In this document: positions 44,147-54,183 of the stretch, piece after piece
Numbering within the stretch: position 1 is the first letter of the stretch
Layout: every line of letters starts with the position of its first letter
DNA from: Luteolibacter algae
Lineage (GTDB): Bacteria > Verrucomicrobiota > Verrucomicrobiia > Verrucomicrobiales > Akkermansiaceae
Assembly: GCF_042683045.1 (NCBI RefSeq)
Contig: NZ_JBHUIT010000003.1
Location: 248,001-312,000, forward strand
Direction: 5' to 3'
DNA length: 64,000 bases
Position numbers and translations under genes: made by a program
Notes under the pieces: generated by a model
What the model was told of the DNA's origin: nothing
The model's input: only the letters and a program-made list of their open reading frames with translations
Database searches by the model: none

Positions 44147-44644
44147 ATGAAAACAGACCCAAAACCAGATAGAAATGAAGATCCCATCACAGGCGAACCC
44201 GGAGCCCATCCGGTAGGTGTCGGAGTCGGCACCGCAGGTGGTGCCGCTGCTGGCGCGGCGATCGGTGCGGCCGGTGGTCCTGTTGGCTCGGCAGTTGGTG
44301 CGGTAGTCGGCGGTATCGCAGGTGCTTACGCCGGCAAAGGCGTCGCGGAAAGCATCGATCCCACCGAGGAGGCAGCCTACTGGCGCGATAACCACAGCTC
44401 GCAGGAATGGGCTGAAAATCACAGCTACGAGGAATACGAGCCCGCCTATCGCATGGGCTATGAGCGCCGCCTCGCTGCGGGAAATACCAGATGGGAAGAC
44501 AACGAAAGCAGCCTCAAAGCCGATTGGGAACGCTTCAAAGGAAAATCCCAGCTCGAATGGGAGAAAGCAAAGCATGCCACCCGCGCCAGCTGGCATCGTG
44601 TGGAAGATCGTCTTCCCGGCGATGCTGATCACGATGGCCATTAA
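44147..44644 (+). CDS. Glycine-zipper hypothetical protein
   Basis: A 165-residue protein. Residues about 20-65 are a Gly/Ala-rich segment with small-residue spacing (GVGVGTAGGAAAGAAIGAAG), as in glycine-zipper membrane-associated domains. The C-terminal half is Glu/Trp/Tyr-rich and hydrophilic (AYWRDNHSSQEWAENHSYEE). I do not recognise a named family, but such proteins are often stress-induced. A strong terminator follows. Confidence 0.7.
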   Translation: MKTDPKPDRNEDPITGEPGAHPVGVGVGTAGGAAAGAAIGAAGGPVGSAVGAVVGGIAGAYAGKGVAESIDPTEEAAYWRDNHSSQEWAENHSYEEYEPAYRMGYERRLAAGNTRWEDNESSLKADWERFKGKSQLEWEKAKHATRASWHRVEDRLPGDADHDGH

Positions 44645-44670
44645 AGGACATCAACGTTGCTTCAAGATAG

Positions 44671-44710
44671 AAAACCGCGCTTCGGGCATTCTCCCAAAGC
44701 GCGGTTTTTT
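44671..44710. terminator. Bidirectional rho-independent terminator
   Basis: AAAACCGCGCTT pairs with AAGCGCGGTTTT around a 14-base loop, with A-run and T-run flanks. It separates the convergent glycine-zipper and glutaredoxin-MauE genes. Confidence 0.9.
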
Positions 44711-44742
44711 ATATTCTCTATTTCGATAAAATCGCAGCGATC

Positions 44743-45480
44743 CTAGCTGGATTTCAAGAGCATCCATACCGACATGGTCATCATCATGAGATTTTCAGTA
44801 AGCGAAATAAAACCGAGCGGGACATCGCTTCCTCCGCCTACACACGCACAGTTCAGATCCCGCTTTTCCAGATAAACCGCTTTGAAAACGGAAATCGCCC
44901 CTATTGTGCTGACAATTAGTGCGGCGGGCGCCACAAGCCAGGTCAACAACCCGGCAATCATAAACACACCCGCCCCGGCTTCCACGAAAGGATACACGTA
45001 GGAATAAGGCACGTAGCGGCGCGCGATCAGATCATACTGCACGAAGCCAGTCGAAAATGAGAGCAAGTCCTGCAGTTTCAGAATCCCGAGCACGCACATG
45101 CTGAAGGCGATGAAGAGCTCGACGATGCGGATGATGTCGAGATTGCCCTGCATCGCCCAGCAAGCAGCAATGGCCATGGGCATGGTGACCGCGAAGACCG
45201 CGAGGACGGGCTGGTAGGTTTTGCCTTCCTTGGGATCGGGACCGAGGCCGAGGTGCTCGCGCAACCCATCATAGGTCATCCGCTCCTCCCCAATGAAAAT
45301 CTGCGGTGTCTCATCGACGTTGTGTTCCTCCTTGTAGGCCTTGTTGGCCTCCTTGGTCTCAAGGTGGTTGTCAGTGACATCGAAACCGTTTCTCCTAAGG
45401 AGGTCGTAGGCTTTGATCCCCCATGGGCAAAGATGCGTCGGGGTGACCATGCGATAAATGGTGGCGGACTTTTTCTTCAT
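44743..45480 (-). CDS. Glutaredoxin domain fused to MauE-type membrane domain
   Basis: A 245-residue fusion. The ATG at 45480 starts MKKKSATIYRMVTPTHLC. The N-terminal 80 residues are glutaredoxin-like, with the site CPWG in place of CPYC (single Cys) and TPQIFIG near residue 58. From about residue 88 follow four membrane segments of the MauE/DoxX type, ending near residue 215 with LNCACVGGG. The membrane part may move electrons for disulfide or methylamine-like cofactor maturation. The partner is unknown. Confidence 0.75.
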   Translation of the reverse strand: MKKKSATIYRMVTPTHLCPWGIKAYDLLRRNGFDVTDNHLETKEANKAYKEEHNVDETPQIFIGEERMTYDGLREHLGLGPDPKEGKTYQPVLAVFAVTMPMAIAACWAMQGNLDIIRIVELFIAFSMCVLGILKLQDLLSFSTGFVQYDLIARRYVPYSYVYPFVEAGAGVFMIAGLLTWLVAPAALIVSTIGAISVFKAVYLEKRDLNCACVGGGSDVPLGFISLTENLMMMTMSVWMLLKSS

Positions 45481-45719
45481 TGAAATTGGTAGGTTAGGCA
45501 TGCAAAACGCACCGTCATTGCTGCAAGAGCGCTAATTTTCCCACCGGATTGCGGAGAAAACCGCTCTCACCCGAGGTCCTCGCAACATCCATGCCAGCAG
45601 GTAACACCGGACAAAAATTCTAGCCTTGGTCGCTGGATGCTGACGGAATGATTGGTAAAATCAAATCAAAGCAGCATAGGTCCTGGGATGAGAATCCATT
45701 AATCAAATGGTGAGATTTT

Positions 45720-48700
45720 TTATGATTTAGCGAGTAGCGCCAAAGCGGCTTCGATTCGTTCTTTACCAGTCGCGGTAAGGCGCTTCGTTCCAAGAGCTCT
45801 AGCTATCTGGATCGCAGAGGGTTCCGATCCAGCATGCAGGGCCGCCGCCAAGATCTCTTCACACGAAATTTCCTCAATGCTCCGGATCAAATCTCCTTCA
45901 CTAGGAACCCGGAAAGTGACCATTGCCTGGAAGTCATTCTCGGCTAGCCATACGAAGAACCCATTTACTGGATCCTGACGCAAATGAAAGTGATCATCTA
46001 CAAGAGTCATCACTCTTTCACGAATTAGACGACCAGTCCTTTTGAAATCATGAGCACGTGCGATACGCTGGACAAGTAGATCGTCAGCAATCGGCGCCTC
46101 GGACAAAAGAGTATTCCGGATCAATCCGATGAGCACGGGATCATAACTTTCCTCATAAAAGCTCTCGGGGCTAATTTGTTGAGTGCTCTCTGAAAAATCA
46201 GTGATGACATAGATTCCTTGCACTGGGACTACCGCATCAGATCGGGTGCCCTCGGACTGAAAACCTCCGTTGTCCTTATCCGCTGGAGTGCTCGAAACCT
46301 GCGACGCTATCATCGCGAAACTTGTGTCCTCCAACTCCGTCCCGATATGCACAATATTCGAAGCTTCCATCTTCATCGTGGCCCGCTTTTGACTGAGTAT
46401 GGATTCCAATTTTGAGTGGAGCCTCTCGATCTCGCGTTCTGGTTCTACGAACCAGTCGGTTGACCAGACGCGCAAGAGATCCCAGCCCAGCCCTTCCAGA
46501 ATGGCGGCTCGGACCTTGTCCCGGTCGCGAGCGGTTGCACTGCGGTGGTAGGTCGCGCCATCACACTCAATGCCGACCAGGAAATCCCCAGGCCTATCCG
46601 GATTAACGATACCAAGATCAATACGGAAACGTGAAACCCCAACTTGAGTAACAACTTCCCATCCTTTTTCCTGGAGTCTATTGGCAACTGCCTCTTCGAA
46701 GGGAGAATCAAAACCGCCAACTGATCCTTGGACAGCTTCCGCCAAAGCGCTTGGACCACGATGCGCGAATTCAAGGAAATGCTTCAGGTCGCGAACGGCG
46801 CGGGCGCTTGTCCGATTGAGATCGATCAGTGAAGGATCGAAAGACGTGAAGACTACCATCTCCTGCTTGGATCGGGTGAGCGCGACATTCAGCCTGCGCT
46901 CGCCGCCATCCCGGTTGAGAGGGCCGAAATTCATCGACATGGATCCCGCGCCGAATTCGGTCGGTCCATAGCAGATACCGAGCAAAATCACATCCCGTTC
47001 GTCACCCTGAACAGTCTCCAGATTTTTGACTTTCACAGGTTCGGGCAGTTCCTCGTTGAAGTAGGGTTCTATTTCGGGATGCTTCCGTCTGGCTCCATCG
47101 AGCAGATCCTCAATGAGTTTCTGCTGCTTCGAATTCAAGGTGATGATGGCCAGCGTCTGGCCTGATTCGATGAAAACAGGATCGGTCAAACGCTTTACGG
47201 TTTCCGCTACAATGGCCTCGGCTTCCATTTGGTTGGTTTGCCCACTGCCCTTGGCATAAATGCCATCCACCTTCCGCCAAACAACGGCGCTGTCGCGAGT
47301 AACTGCCGAAGGGAAGGTAATCAGATTGCTGCCGTAGTAAGCGTGATTTGAGAAAGCAATGAGGCTTTCGTGGCGACTACGGTAATGCCAGTTGAGACTG
47401 TGCCGTGGAATTCCGACAGCCAGACATTCATCTAGAATACTTTCGAGATCTCCCTCCACGTCACTATCGAATTCGGACTCATTCGCACCACGTTGGAAGA
47501 AATTCGTCGGCGGCATTTGCCTCGGATCCCCCGCGATGACCACCTGCTTGCCACGGGCGATGGATCCCACCGCATCCCAGGGAGTGATCTGCGAGGCTTC
47601 ATCGAAAATCACCAGATCGAACAACTGCTGATCCGCTGGTAAATATTGAGCGATTGATAAGGGACTCATCAACATGCAGGGAGCAAGCTGACCGAAGGCA
47701 TCACCCATTTCACCTGCCAGCTTTCGCAATGGTTTGTGCGCCCGTTTTTTCTGTAATTCGTGTTTCAGAATTCCGAAGCCGTCTTTCTTCCCTACCTCTG
47801 TTTTTGCAGGAAGCCTTCCGCAGAGAACAGTTTTCGTGTATTCAGCAGTCAATTCCGCGACCCGGTCATCAACTCGCCTGAACTCTTCAATGCTGTCCAT
47901 GTGCTCGGCAGTCACAAAGTCTCTCAGAATCGGTTCGTGATCGATCCGGTCCGCAGCAAACCATTTGGCATACGCAGTGACAAAATTAGGCTCCACGTCT
48001 CCTTTCGTGAGACTGCCTTCCTCAACCGCAGAGACCAGTGGAGTGAGGTTTTGTTGGATCGCGGTCTTCCGGACTCTCCTCCACATACACCAGGATCGCA
48101 GCCGCCTTTCATTCGCGGTGATGGCCACTGCGGCGGCCTTGATCTGATCTAAAGATAGGTTCTCGGGATTTGTCACCGCACATAGACTCATGAACTTATC
48201 TGAGGTTTCCTGAAATTCACGGATCGCACTTTCCAGTTGATTGACAGCTACGGAAATCGCGCCCTCTGATCCGAGAAGCTCATTCGCATCCACTACCAGG
48301 CGACGGCTCGCAGTTTTCAGTGAAACGAGTTCATCCGGACTTGAAATCAACGTCGGGAGTCGCTGGTGCAATGCTTCAGCAATTTTCACTGACTCCTCAA
48401 TCACCGCAGTTTTGGTCTTGAGACCGGCATACCCGGGCATATCTACGAGGTATGGCTTGAGCCCATCCATTTCCGATAGGAGACCTTTCAGCTCACGCAG
48501 AGTCGGAGAATCCTTTTCCACTTCCGGCAGGACAGCACTTCCAGCCTGTGCAGCGAGAGTCTTGGCTACCCCTTTCATCGCCATTTTCCCCAAGAGCCAG
48601 AACTTCTTGCTGGCAACCGACCATTCGCCGTCCAGTTGATCCACATCAATTTTCCGAACGGAATCCTCGCTGTAGCTAATCGACAACCTCCGCTGTCCTT

Positions 48701-51545
48701 TCTGATATTTTTCGATGAACGGAAGTAGCCGACGGGCAGCCTCGATTTTATCTGCAACATCAGGCGCAAAGGCAAAGCCCATGCTCTTCTTGTGAGTCTT
48801 CAGGATCACTCTCACGAATTTCACAAGACATTCCATTTCCGAAGCCGATCCAGTCGGGAGATCAAACTGACAGACCTTCGTGAGCTGGTCGTTGGAGGAA
48901 ATTAATTGGGTGATTACAGTCGGAAGTTTTTTGGCAACACCGAGGACAGCTTCCTGCCAGCTATTGGACCATTCCTCCTGTTCGATAATCGAAAAGTCTT
49001 TGGGCGATTCCAAGTAGTCATCGAAACTAAGATCCATTCTGCGGGCGGTCTCTCGCATGGAATCGAGTTCTTGGATGGTGTGCGCGGTGCCGAGATTCCA
49101 GCCCAGCTTCGGAGTGGAGCTTCCGTGATCCCTGGTGACCAGCCCTACGGCCTGATGAACCGTCATTCCATTGGGATGACGCATGTGCAGCTTTTCGCAG
49201 ACCTCGTTCAATCGATCCCTCAGAGTCCGCAAACGGTCTGTCTCACGAGACCACTCGGCTTGACTTAGATCTCCGCTGGCATTCCATGCGCGGTCAAGCT
49301 GCTGGAGAATCTCCATTTTCGAGGTTTTATTCGAATGCACCTCCAGGCAGAACTCAGCGATCCCCTTTTCCGCCAAACGCCGATGCACGACATTCAACGC
49401 AGCCATTTTCTCGGCGACAAAGAGCACCCTTCTGCCAATCGAAAGATTGTGGGCAATCATATTGGCAATCGTCTGTGATTTTCCGGTTCCGGGCGGCCCA
49501 TCGAGGACAAAATTACAGCCGCGGGCAGAAGCCACCACGGCCGCTATCTGCGAGGAATCCGCCGGCAATGGTGTGAACAGGTCAGCCGGAGCAATCAATC
49601 TGTCCAAATCCGTCTCATCCGGATATTCCGAATCAGCACCGAATTTTTCCTCTCCCCGTTCGATTAGATGCTTCACCACCGAGTTTGCAGTCAGTTCCTC
49701 TCTACGATCCGTGAGATCTTTCCACATCAGATATTTGGCGAATGAAAAAGTTCCCAAAGCAGTCTCCGTCGTTACCTCGAACCCGGGAATCTCTTTCACT
49801 GCCACTCTCACGCGATTCCATATTCCCGCGACATCGATCCCGCTGTGATCCTGGGGCAATTCTCCATCGAGTCCCGGAATCTTCAGATCGAAATCCTGAT
49901 GGAGAAGCTCCAGCAGTGTCAGGTTAAACCGAGGCTCATCCTCGTGGATGGTCATCGTAACTCCGGACAAGGCGCTCTTACGTTGAAGCTTCACAGGCAG
50001 GAGAATCAGCGGAGCGCGGTAGCTACGCGTATCATCGGCTGTCTTCTTCCAGTTCAGAAATCCGAGTGCCAGGAAAAGCGTGTTCGCCCCACCTTCATCC
50101 ATATCGGTGCGAGCCTTGCGATAGAGGTCGATCAGTTCCGCTTCCAATTTTTTCTGCAGGAGGGACGATAGCACCTCATTTGAAAGCAGAGCTTCTTGGG
50201 CGAATTGCTGGTGCAGTTCTCCCCTGTTCTGCTCCTGGTAGAGTTTCGCATCCCTACCGCCACCTTCAAGGTCCGGGAAAGGTGAAATGCGTATCGTTTT
50301 CCCGGCAGCCAGCAAGTCTTCCAAAGCGCCCGGATCTGGACAGATTAGAGGCACATGTTTGCTGCGTTCTGGAAGATGCAGCAGACGGTTCCGTGCGGTC
50401 AGATCCAACAGTTTTCTCTGCCATAGGGTGATCCTGTCATCGGCATTTGTCGGTTCATCCGTGATCTCCACATCGAAGGCCGGCAGTCTCGGGGCTTCTT
50501 CCAGTGAATCGGAAACGGATGCCACAATCTCTTCAGTGCTGACGGCCTCACGCGGAGTGGCCAGTCCCAGGGGCTTGATCTTTCGCATCCGTGCCCGGCG
50601 GATATCAATCGCCATGTGAAAAGCCTCATCGGTCATGCTTTTCTTGCCCCTTTCCACCGCAACACTGAACGATGGAGCTGGTGATTGGGTTACCAGTGTA
50701 GTCTCGAAAACGAGCATCTCCTGAAGCTCAACCCGCTTACGCACGGCTGCTGCCTCGTCGATGGTGAGCTGGGAAAATTCTTGGGGCTGAAGCCAGACAC
50801 CCACGCACGCGTGTCCTTCGGACAGAATGATCAGCGGATTCAAACTCGCTTGCTCCAGCGCCGAGGCGAACAGCATCGAAGAGTCAAGACAGGTAGCCAA
50901 GCGCCCCTCCATAATCGCCCCGGGTGTTCGCACCTTCTGACCCTGCACTTCGAAGCTTGCCGGGGGATACGCGTAGCCCAAATCGAGTCCGGAAACAGCC
51001 GACCATATCGCGGAAACCAGCTCCCATGTCCGTGTGCGGGACTTCCTCTTGTAGCCGTCGATCCCGGATTCCTTACCAGCTCGTTTCAGGACATCGCTGG
51101 CAGCTTTCAGAACCTTGTCCACAGCAGGGTCATTCGGCATACAGAAGGCGGGAAGCAGCTCGGGCATTGAGCCGGTGCCGCCCCAGTGGTTCTTTGCCAG
51201 CAGTTCGACCGGGTAGCGTTCGGTGAAAAGCTTATCCTCCCCTTCCTTCTCAATCACCTCAATGATCGCCTCGCCCCTCAGGCTTTCCGTTAGATCCGCC
51301 AGATACTGCGGATCCAAATTGACGTTCCTGTCCCTGATCCGGAGCGAAGCACCTGGCTGCAACACATCGATCTTCCAGATCTTCTCTTCCAGGAAAAGCG
51401 GCGCGGAACTGAGCTTCACAGTGAGATCCGTTAGCAGCTCCTCCCCGGAGTTCTCCAGGTTCAAGTCCTGCAGAAATGCGACGGAGTTCTGGTGGGAGGC
51501 AAAGCCGATCTTCGGCGCGAGGCTGGTGGTAACTTGAAGGGACAT
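45720..51545 (-). CDS. Very large SF1 helicase-nuclease (DUF4011/MTES_1575/DUF3320 type), likely defence protein
   Basis: A 1,941-residue protein. Residues about 1-370 are a DUF4011-like region with beta-rich and transglutaminase-like features. Walker A (GPPGTGKSQTI) lies near residue 684, Walker B (LVIFDEASQITP) near 1313, and later motifs GDPRQMPP, WHYRSRHESL and NVALTRSKQE mark an SF1 helicase (AAA_11/AAA_12). A Vsr/PD-(D/E)xK-type nuclease is seen near residues 1630-1690 (FLVGIECDGATYHR). A DUF3320-type C-terminal domain follows. Such proteins are found in phage-defence islands. It is a single gene with AT-rich flanks near tRNA-Lys. The exact defence system is not named here. Confidence 0.85.
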   Translation of the reverse strand: MSLQVTTSLAPKIGFASHQNSVAFLQDLNLENSGEELLTDLTVKLSSAPLFLEEKIWKIDVLQPGASLRIRDRNVNLDPQYLADLTESLRGEAIIEVIEKEGEDKLFTERYPVELLAKNHWGGTGSMPELLPAFCMPNDPAVDKVLKAASDVLKRAGKESGIDGYKRKSRTRTWELVSAIWSAVSGLDLGYAYPPASFEVQGQKVRTPGAIMEGRLATCLDSSMLFASALEQASLNPLIILSEGHACVGVWLQPQEFSQLTIDEAAAVRKRVELQEMLVFETTLVTQSPAPSFSVAVERGKKSMTDEAFHMAIDIRRARMRKIKPLGLATPREAVSTEEIVASVSDSLEEAPRLPAFDVEITDEPTNADDRITLWQRKLLDLTARNRLLHLPERSKHVPLICPDPGALEDLLAAGKTIRISPFPDLEGGGRDAKLYQEQNRGELHQQFAQEALLSNEVLSSLLQKKLEAELIDLYRKARTDMDEGGANTLFLALGFLNWKKTADDTRSYRAPLILLPVKLQRKSALSGVTMTIHEDEPRFNLTLLELLHQDFDLKIPGLDGELPQDHSGIDVAGIWNRVRVAVKEIPGFEVTTETALGTFSFAKYLMWKDLTDRREELTANSVVKHLIERGEEKFGADSEYPDETDLDRLIAPADLFTPLPADSSQIAAVVASARGCNFVLDGPPGTGKSQTIANMIAHNLSIGRRVLFVAEKMAALNVVHRRLAEKGIAEFCLEVHSNKTSKMEILQQLDRAWNASGDLSQAEWSRETDRLRTLRDRLNEVCEKLHMRHPNGMTVHQAVGLVTRDHGSSTPKLGWNLGTAHTIQELDSMRETARRMDLSFDDYLESPKDFSIIEQEEWSNSWQEAVLGVAKKLPTVITQLISSNDQLTKVCQFDLPTGSASEMECLVKFVRVILKTHKKSMGFAFAPDVADKIEAARRLLPFIEKYQKGQRRLSISYSEDSVRKIDVDQLDGEWSVASKKFWLLGKMAMKGVAKTLAAQAGSAVLPEVEKDSPTLRELKGLLSEMDGLKPYLVDMPGYAGLKTKTAVIEESVKIAEALHQRLPTLISSPDELVSLKTASRRLVVDANELLGSEGAISVAVNQLESAIREFQETSDKFMSLCAVTNPENLSLDQIKAAAVAITANERRLRSWCMWRRVRKTAIQQNLTPLVSAVEEGSLTKGDVEPNFVTAYAKWFAADRIDHEPILRDFVTAEHMDSIEEFRRVDDRVAELTAEYTKTVLCGRLPAKTEVGKKDGFGILKHELQKKRAHKPLRKLAGEMGDAFGQLAPCMLMSPLSIAQYLPADQQLFDLVIFDEASQITPWDAVGSIARGKQVVIAGDPRQMPPTNFFQRGANESEFDSDVEGDLESILDECLAVGIPRHSLNWHYRSRHESLIAFSNHAYYGSNLITFPSAVTRDSAVVWRKVDGIYAKGSGQTNQMEAEAIVAETVKRLTDPVFIESGQTLAIITLNSKQQKLIEDLLDGARRKHPEIEPYFNEELPEPVKVKNLETVQGDERDVILLGICYGPTEFGAGSMSMNFGPLNRDGGERRLNVALTRSKQEMVVFTSFDPSLIDLNRTSARAVRDLKHFLEFAHRGPSALAEAVQGSVGGFDSPFEEAVANRLQEKGWEVVTQVGVSRFRIDLGIVNPDRPGDFLVGIECDGATYHRSATARDRDKVRAAILEGLGWDLLRVWSTDWFVEPEREIERLHSKLESILSQKRATMKMEASNIVHIGTELEDTSFAMIASQVSSTPADKDNGGFQSEGTRSDAVVPVQGIYVITDFSESTQQISPESFYEESYDPVLIGLIRNTLLSEAPIADDLLVQRIARAHDFKRTGRLIRERVMTLVDDHFHLRQDPVNGFFVWLAENDFQAMVTFRVPSEGDLIRSIEEISCEEILAAALHAGSEPSAIQIARALGTKRLTATGKERIEAALALLAKS

Positions 51546-51982
51546 AAGTCAAACTAACGAAAAAGGAGGTATCGGCTTTGCAATATTTTTATTGAGAGTC
51601 GAAGCGTTAAGACAGAATAAAAGAGACAAGTAACCACCCGATTAATGTCGCGTTTATACATTGCCTCCCTTATTCGTTCCGGCCGCATTCCACATTAAAA
51701 ATCAATCGACAGTAAAGAAATATATAAGGCAATTTTCAATCCTTCAAAAGCAATACCATTCAAATCCCTACAGATATCGACCCCTCACAAAAAACACTAA
51801 ATAGATATAATACAAAATATAGAAACAAGGAAAACCTCCCAATTATATTTACATCTCTAAATCCAATTGAGACCAACCTAATCCCATGGGAGATTATTCA
51901 AGCGAACAACTCCTTCATTTTGCCTTATGGTATAGCTATTTCGATCGCTAATTATCAGGATAAAAATTTCAGCGATAAAAAA
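51546..51982. other. AT-rich intergenic region, no gene seen
   Basis: About 435 bases upstream of the helicase gene and downstream of tRNA-Lys, clearly more AT-rich than the surrounding genes. No open frame or repeat stands out. It could include the helicase promoter and an old integration boundary. Confidence 0.5.
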
Positions 51983-52055
51983 TACCCCGGCTTGGATTCG
52001 AACCAAGGACCAAAAGATTAAGAGTCTTCTGCTCTACCAACTGAGCTACCGAGGC
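51983..52055 (-). tRNA. tRNA-Lys (anticodon CUU)
   Basis: A complete cloverleaf of 73 bases. Acceptor arms GCCTCGG and CCGGGGT pair with one G-U. The D-arm region has AGCTCAGTTGGTAGAGC, the anticodon loop holds CTT, and the T-arm CTTGG/CCAAG carries TTCGAAT. CCA is not encoded. Confidence 0.95.
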
Positions 52056-52162
52056 GTTAGGTGGGGCAGGAAAGTAGTTCCATGCGTGGTGACTTGGCAA
52101 TAGAAATTTTATCTTCCGGTAAATCGCCCGGCTGGTTTCTGCGGGGAGGTTTTGCGATGCGT

Positions 52163-54124
52163 TCAATGGCCATATCGTTCGCGGAGTTCGTGATTCCGGT
52201 AGGCGGTGATCAAATGCTCCAGATGCGAGATGGCGAATTTCAAGTCACGCCCCCGCTTGCTATCGCCAACGCACTTTGGCCGCTCCCATTCTTTCAAGAC
52301 CGTGATGCTTGGAATAATATCCGCACCATCCCGGAGCGCTGATTCCACGGATTCGAAGTGGTGATGCCTAGCCAGGAAAGAGCGATGCGGCTCCAGGACC
52401 AAGGTGTAGCCGTGGTCTCCGTAGGCTTCCGAAAACGCGCCATCGATGCTGATTGCCTTTCCACTACGTTTGATCGGAGATTCACCTTTTTCTAGCTTCA
52501 CTGGGACGTGCCCGTTCACGACGAGCCCGGTATCCGGATCCACGCCAAACTCTTCGAGCAATTTCTCACAGAACCACTTTTCATGCAGCAGCTCGAAATA
52601 CGGATTCTTCGTCTCCCGGTGAGGAGTTTCGTCCTCAATGAGCGCACGCTCAATGGTCGCCATTTTATCTTTTCCAAATAACGGCGATTGCGGCCCGCTC
52701 CACAGATACCAAAGCATATCAAGATCCCGGCGACGCGGCCTTTCGTCGACCATACGGTAGATCGTCCTGTCGATTTCCTCGAACAAATCCCGGCCACATC
52801 GCGCCTGGCCATTGATGATCATCGGTAGGAATTCGCCCTCGCTATCCACCGGGATGCAGCCATGGAAAATCAATTGCTCCTCTCGGGAAATTGCCATCGA
52901 GCCATTGGCAACCATCCATTTCATTTGCTCCCAGAGCTTCTGACTTGCGAGAAAGGAAGATTTCAAACAATTCAGACAGGTTCGTTCCTCTTCGCTAAGC
53001 TCGTAAGGATCCGCGGGATCGATCGTGGGAAAATGCTTGTCCCTGAGCTGATATTCCTTCCCGTCAATTTCGATCGTCCCCCTCTCAAGGTTCATCTTGT
53101 GGAGTAGCATCCGGTCATTCATCCCCCACTCCGGATGGCGGGCTATGAGCGCTCCCTCCAGCTTCCACTGCATGACGGAAATCGCTTTATTCATCCTCGC
53201 GACGGAAATGATTTCGCGGATTCCCTCGCCTTTTGGCATAAAATACGTCGCCGGATCCCCCGCATAGACCACACGCGCCAGTCGCTCCAGCGGCATGAGT
53301 GGGATCCCGTAGCCTTCTTCCAGCTGAAAAAGCCGCCGGTATCGCAGGGAAATTCTCAGCACCGTGCAAACCAGCGCCTCATGCCCGAGGCATGCTCCAA
53401 GCCAGGTGACATCGTGATTCCCCCAGACGAAAGAAACATTTGGCTGCTGCATCAGGTAATCCACCACCTTGTCACCACGCGGCCCTCTATCCCAGCAATC
53501 ACCGGCAATAATCAGCTCATCGATGGCAAGATTCCTGATCAACCGACACGTCAGATGCACAAAATGCAGCGCCCTACCACGGCGGACCATCGCCTCGACG
53601 ATCGCTTCGATGTAGGCACTTTCCCTTTCTGTCGATGGCTCGTGCAGGATCTCGCTGAAAAGCTGTGAATATTCCTGCGGGAAAAGGCGCATCGCGTGTT
53701 TCAGGCTGTGCCTTGCGGCCAGGACGCGCACCACATCGAAAAGATTATGGAGCGTTCTCACCGCATAGAGTTTCCGCTCCGCCTTCTCGTGAAGCGTCTT
53801 CTCAAGCTTCCCAACCACCTCTGCCGGATAAAAAATCAGCTTTAAAAACTCATCGAACTCCTCCTGTGATAGCTTTTCCTTCAGCAGTTTTTCGATCAGA
53901 GGCCGCAGGGTGCCCGAGGCGTTATTGATCACATGCCGGAGCTTCTTGTCCTCTCCATGCACATCGCTGATGACGTGCACGGTGCCACGCGGCAGCGTCA
54001 TCTCTGCCGAGAACCGCGCGATCTCCGCCACCGCGCTATCGATATTCGGAATGGTCCTCGCTGTCGCTCGCAGAGCCTCGATTTCATAGGCTCTGGCCAC
54101 GTTGTCTTCACGCACCTGTTTCAC
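52163..54124 (-). CDS. fbp: Fructose-1,6-bisphosphatase, class III
   Basis: A 653-residue class III FBPase that removes the 1-phosphate of fructose-1,6-bisphosphate in gluconeogenesis. Metallophosphatase motifs are visible: VISDVHGEDKKLRHV near residue 52, LIIAGDCWDRGPRGDKVVD near 209 and WGNHDVTWLGACLG near 234. This class occurs in Firmicutes and some other phyla and is not homologous to E. coli Fbp. The C-terminal half includes FHGCIPVDSEGE and INGHVP-like parts of the family. It is adjacent to a SirB1-like gene. Confidence 0.92.
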   Translation of the reverse strand: MKQVREDNVARAYEIEALRATARTIPNIDSAVAEIARFSAEMTLPRGTVHVISDVHGEDKKLRHVINNASGTLRPLIEKLLKEKLSQEEFDEFLKLIFYPAEVVGKLEKTLHEKAERKLYAVRTLHNLFDVVRVLAARHSLKHAMRLFPQEYSQLFSEILHEPSTERESAYIEAIVEAMVRRGRALHFVHLTCRLIRNLAIDELIIAGDCWDRGPRGDKVVDYLMQQPNVSFVWGNHDVTWLGACLGHEALVCTVLRISLRYRRLFQLEEGYGIPLMPLERLARVVYAGDPATYFMPKGEGIREIISVARMNKAISVMQWKLEGALIARHPEWGMNDRMLLHKMNLERGTIEIDGKEYQLRDKHFPTIDPADPYELSEEERTCLNCLKSSFLASQKLWEQMKWMVANGSMAISREEQLIFHGCIPVDSEGEFLPMIINGQARCGRDLFEEIDRTIYRMVDERPRRRDLDMLWYLWSGPQSPLFGKDKMATIERALIEDETPHRETKNPYFELLHEKWFCEKLLEEFGVDPDTGLVVNGHVPVKLEKGESPIKRSGKAISIDGAFSEAYGDHGYTLVLEPHRSFLARHHHFESVESALRDGADIIPSITVLKEWERPKCVGDSKRGRDLKFAISHLEHLITAYRNHELRERYGH

Positions 54125-54183
54125 ATGGAATCAATAGCATCCTCAAAACAAGGCGCGATGGAAAAAGCTTTCCTCCGCGGATT

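Noticed and set aside
51546..51982. A small RNA or hidden gene in the AT-rich stretch before the helicase
   Set aside because: No stable hairpin, promoter-terminator pair or open frame could be supported.
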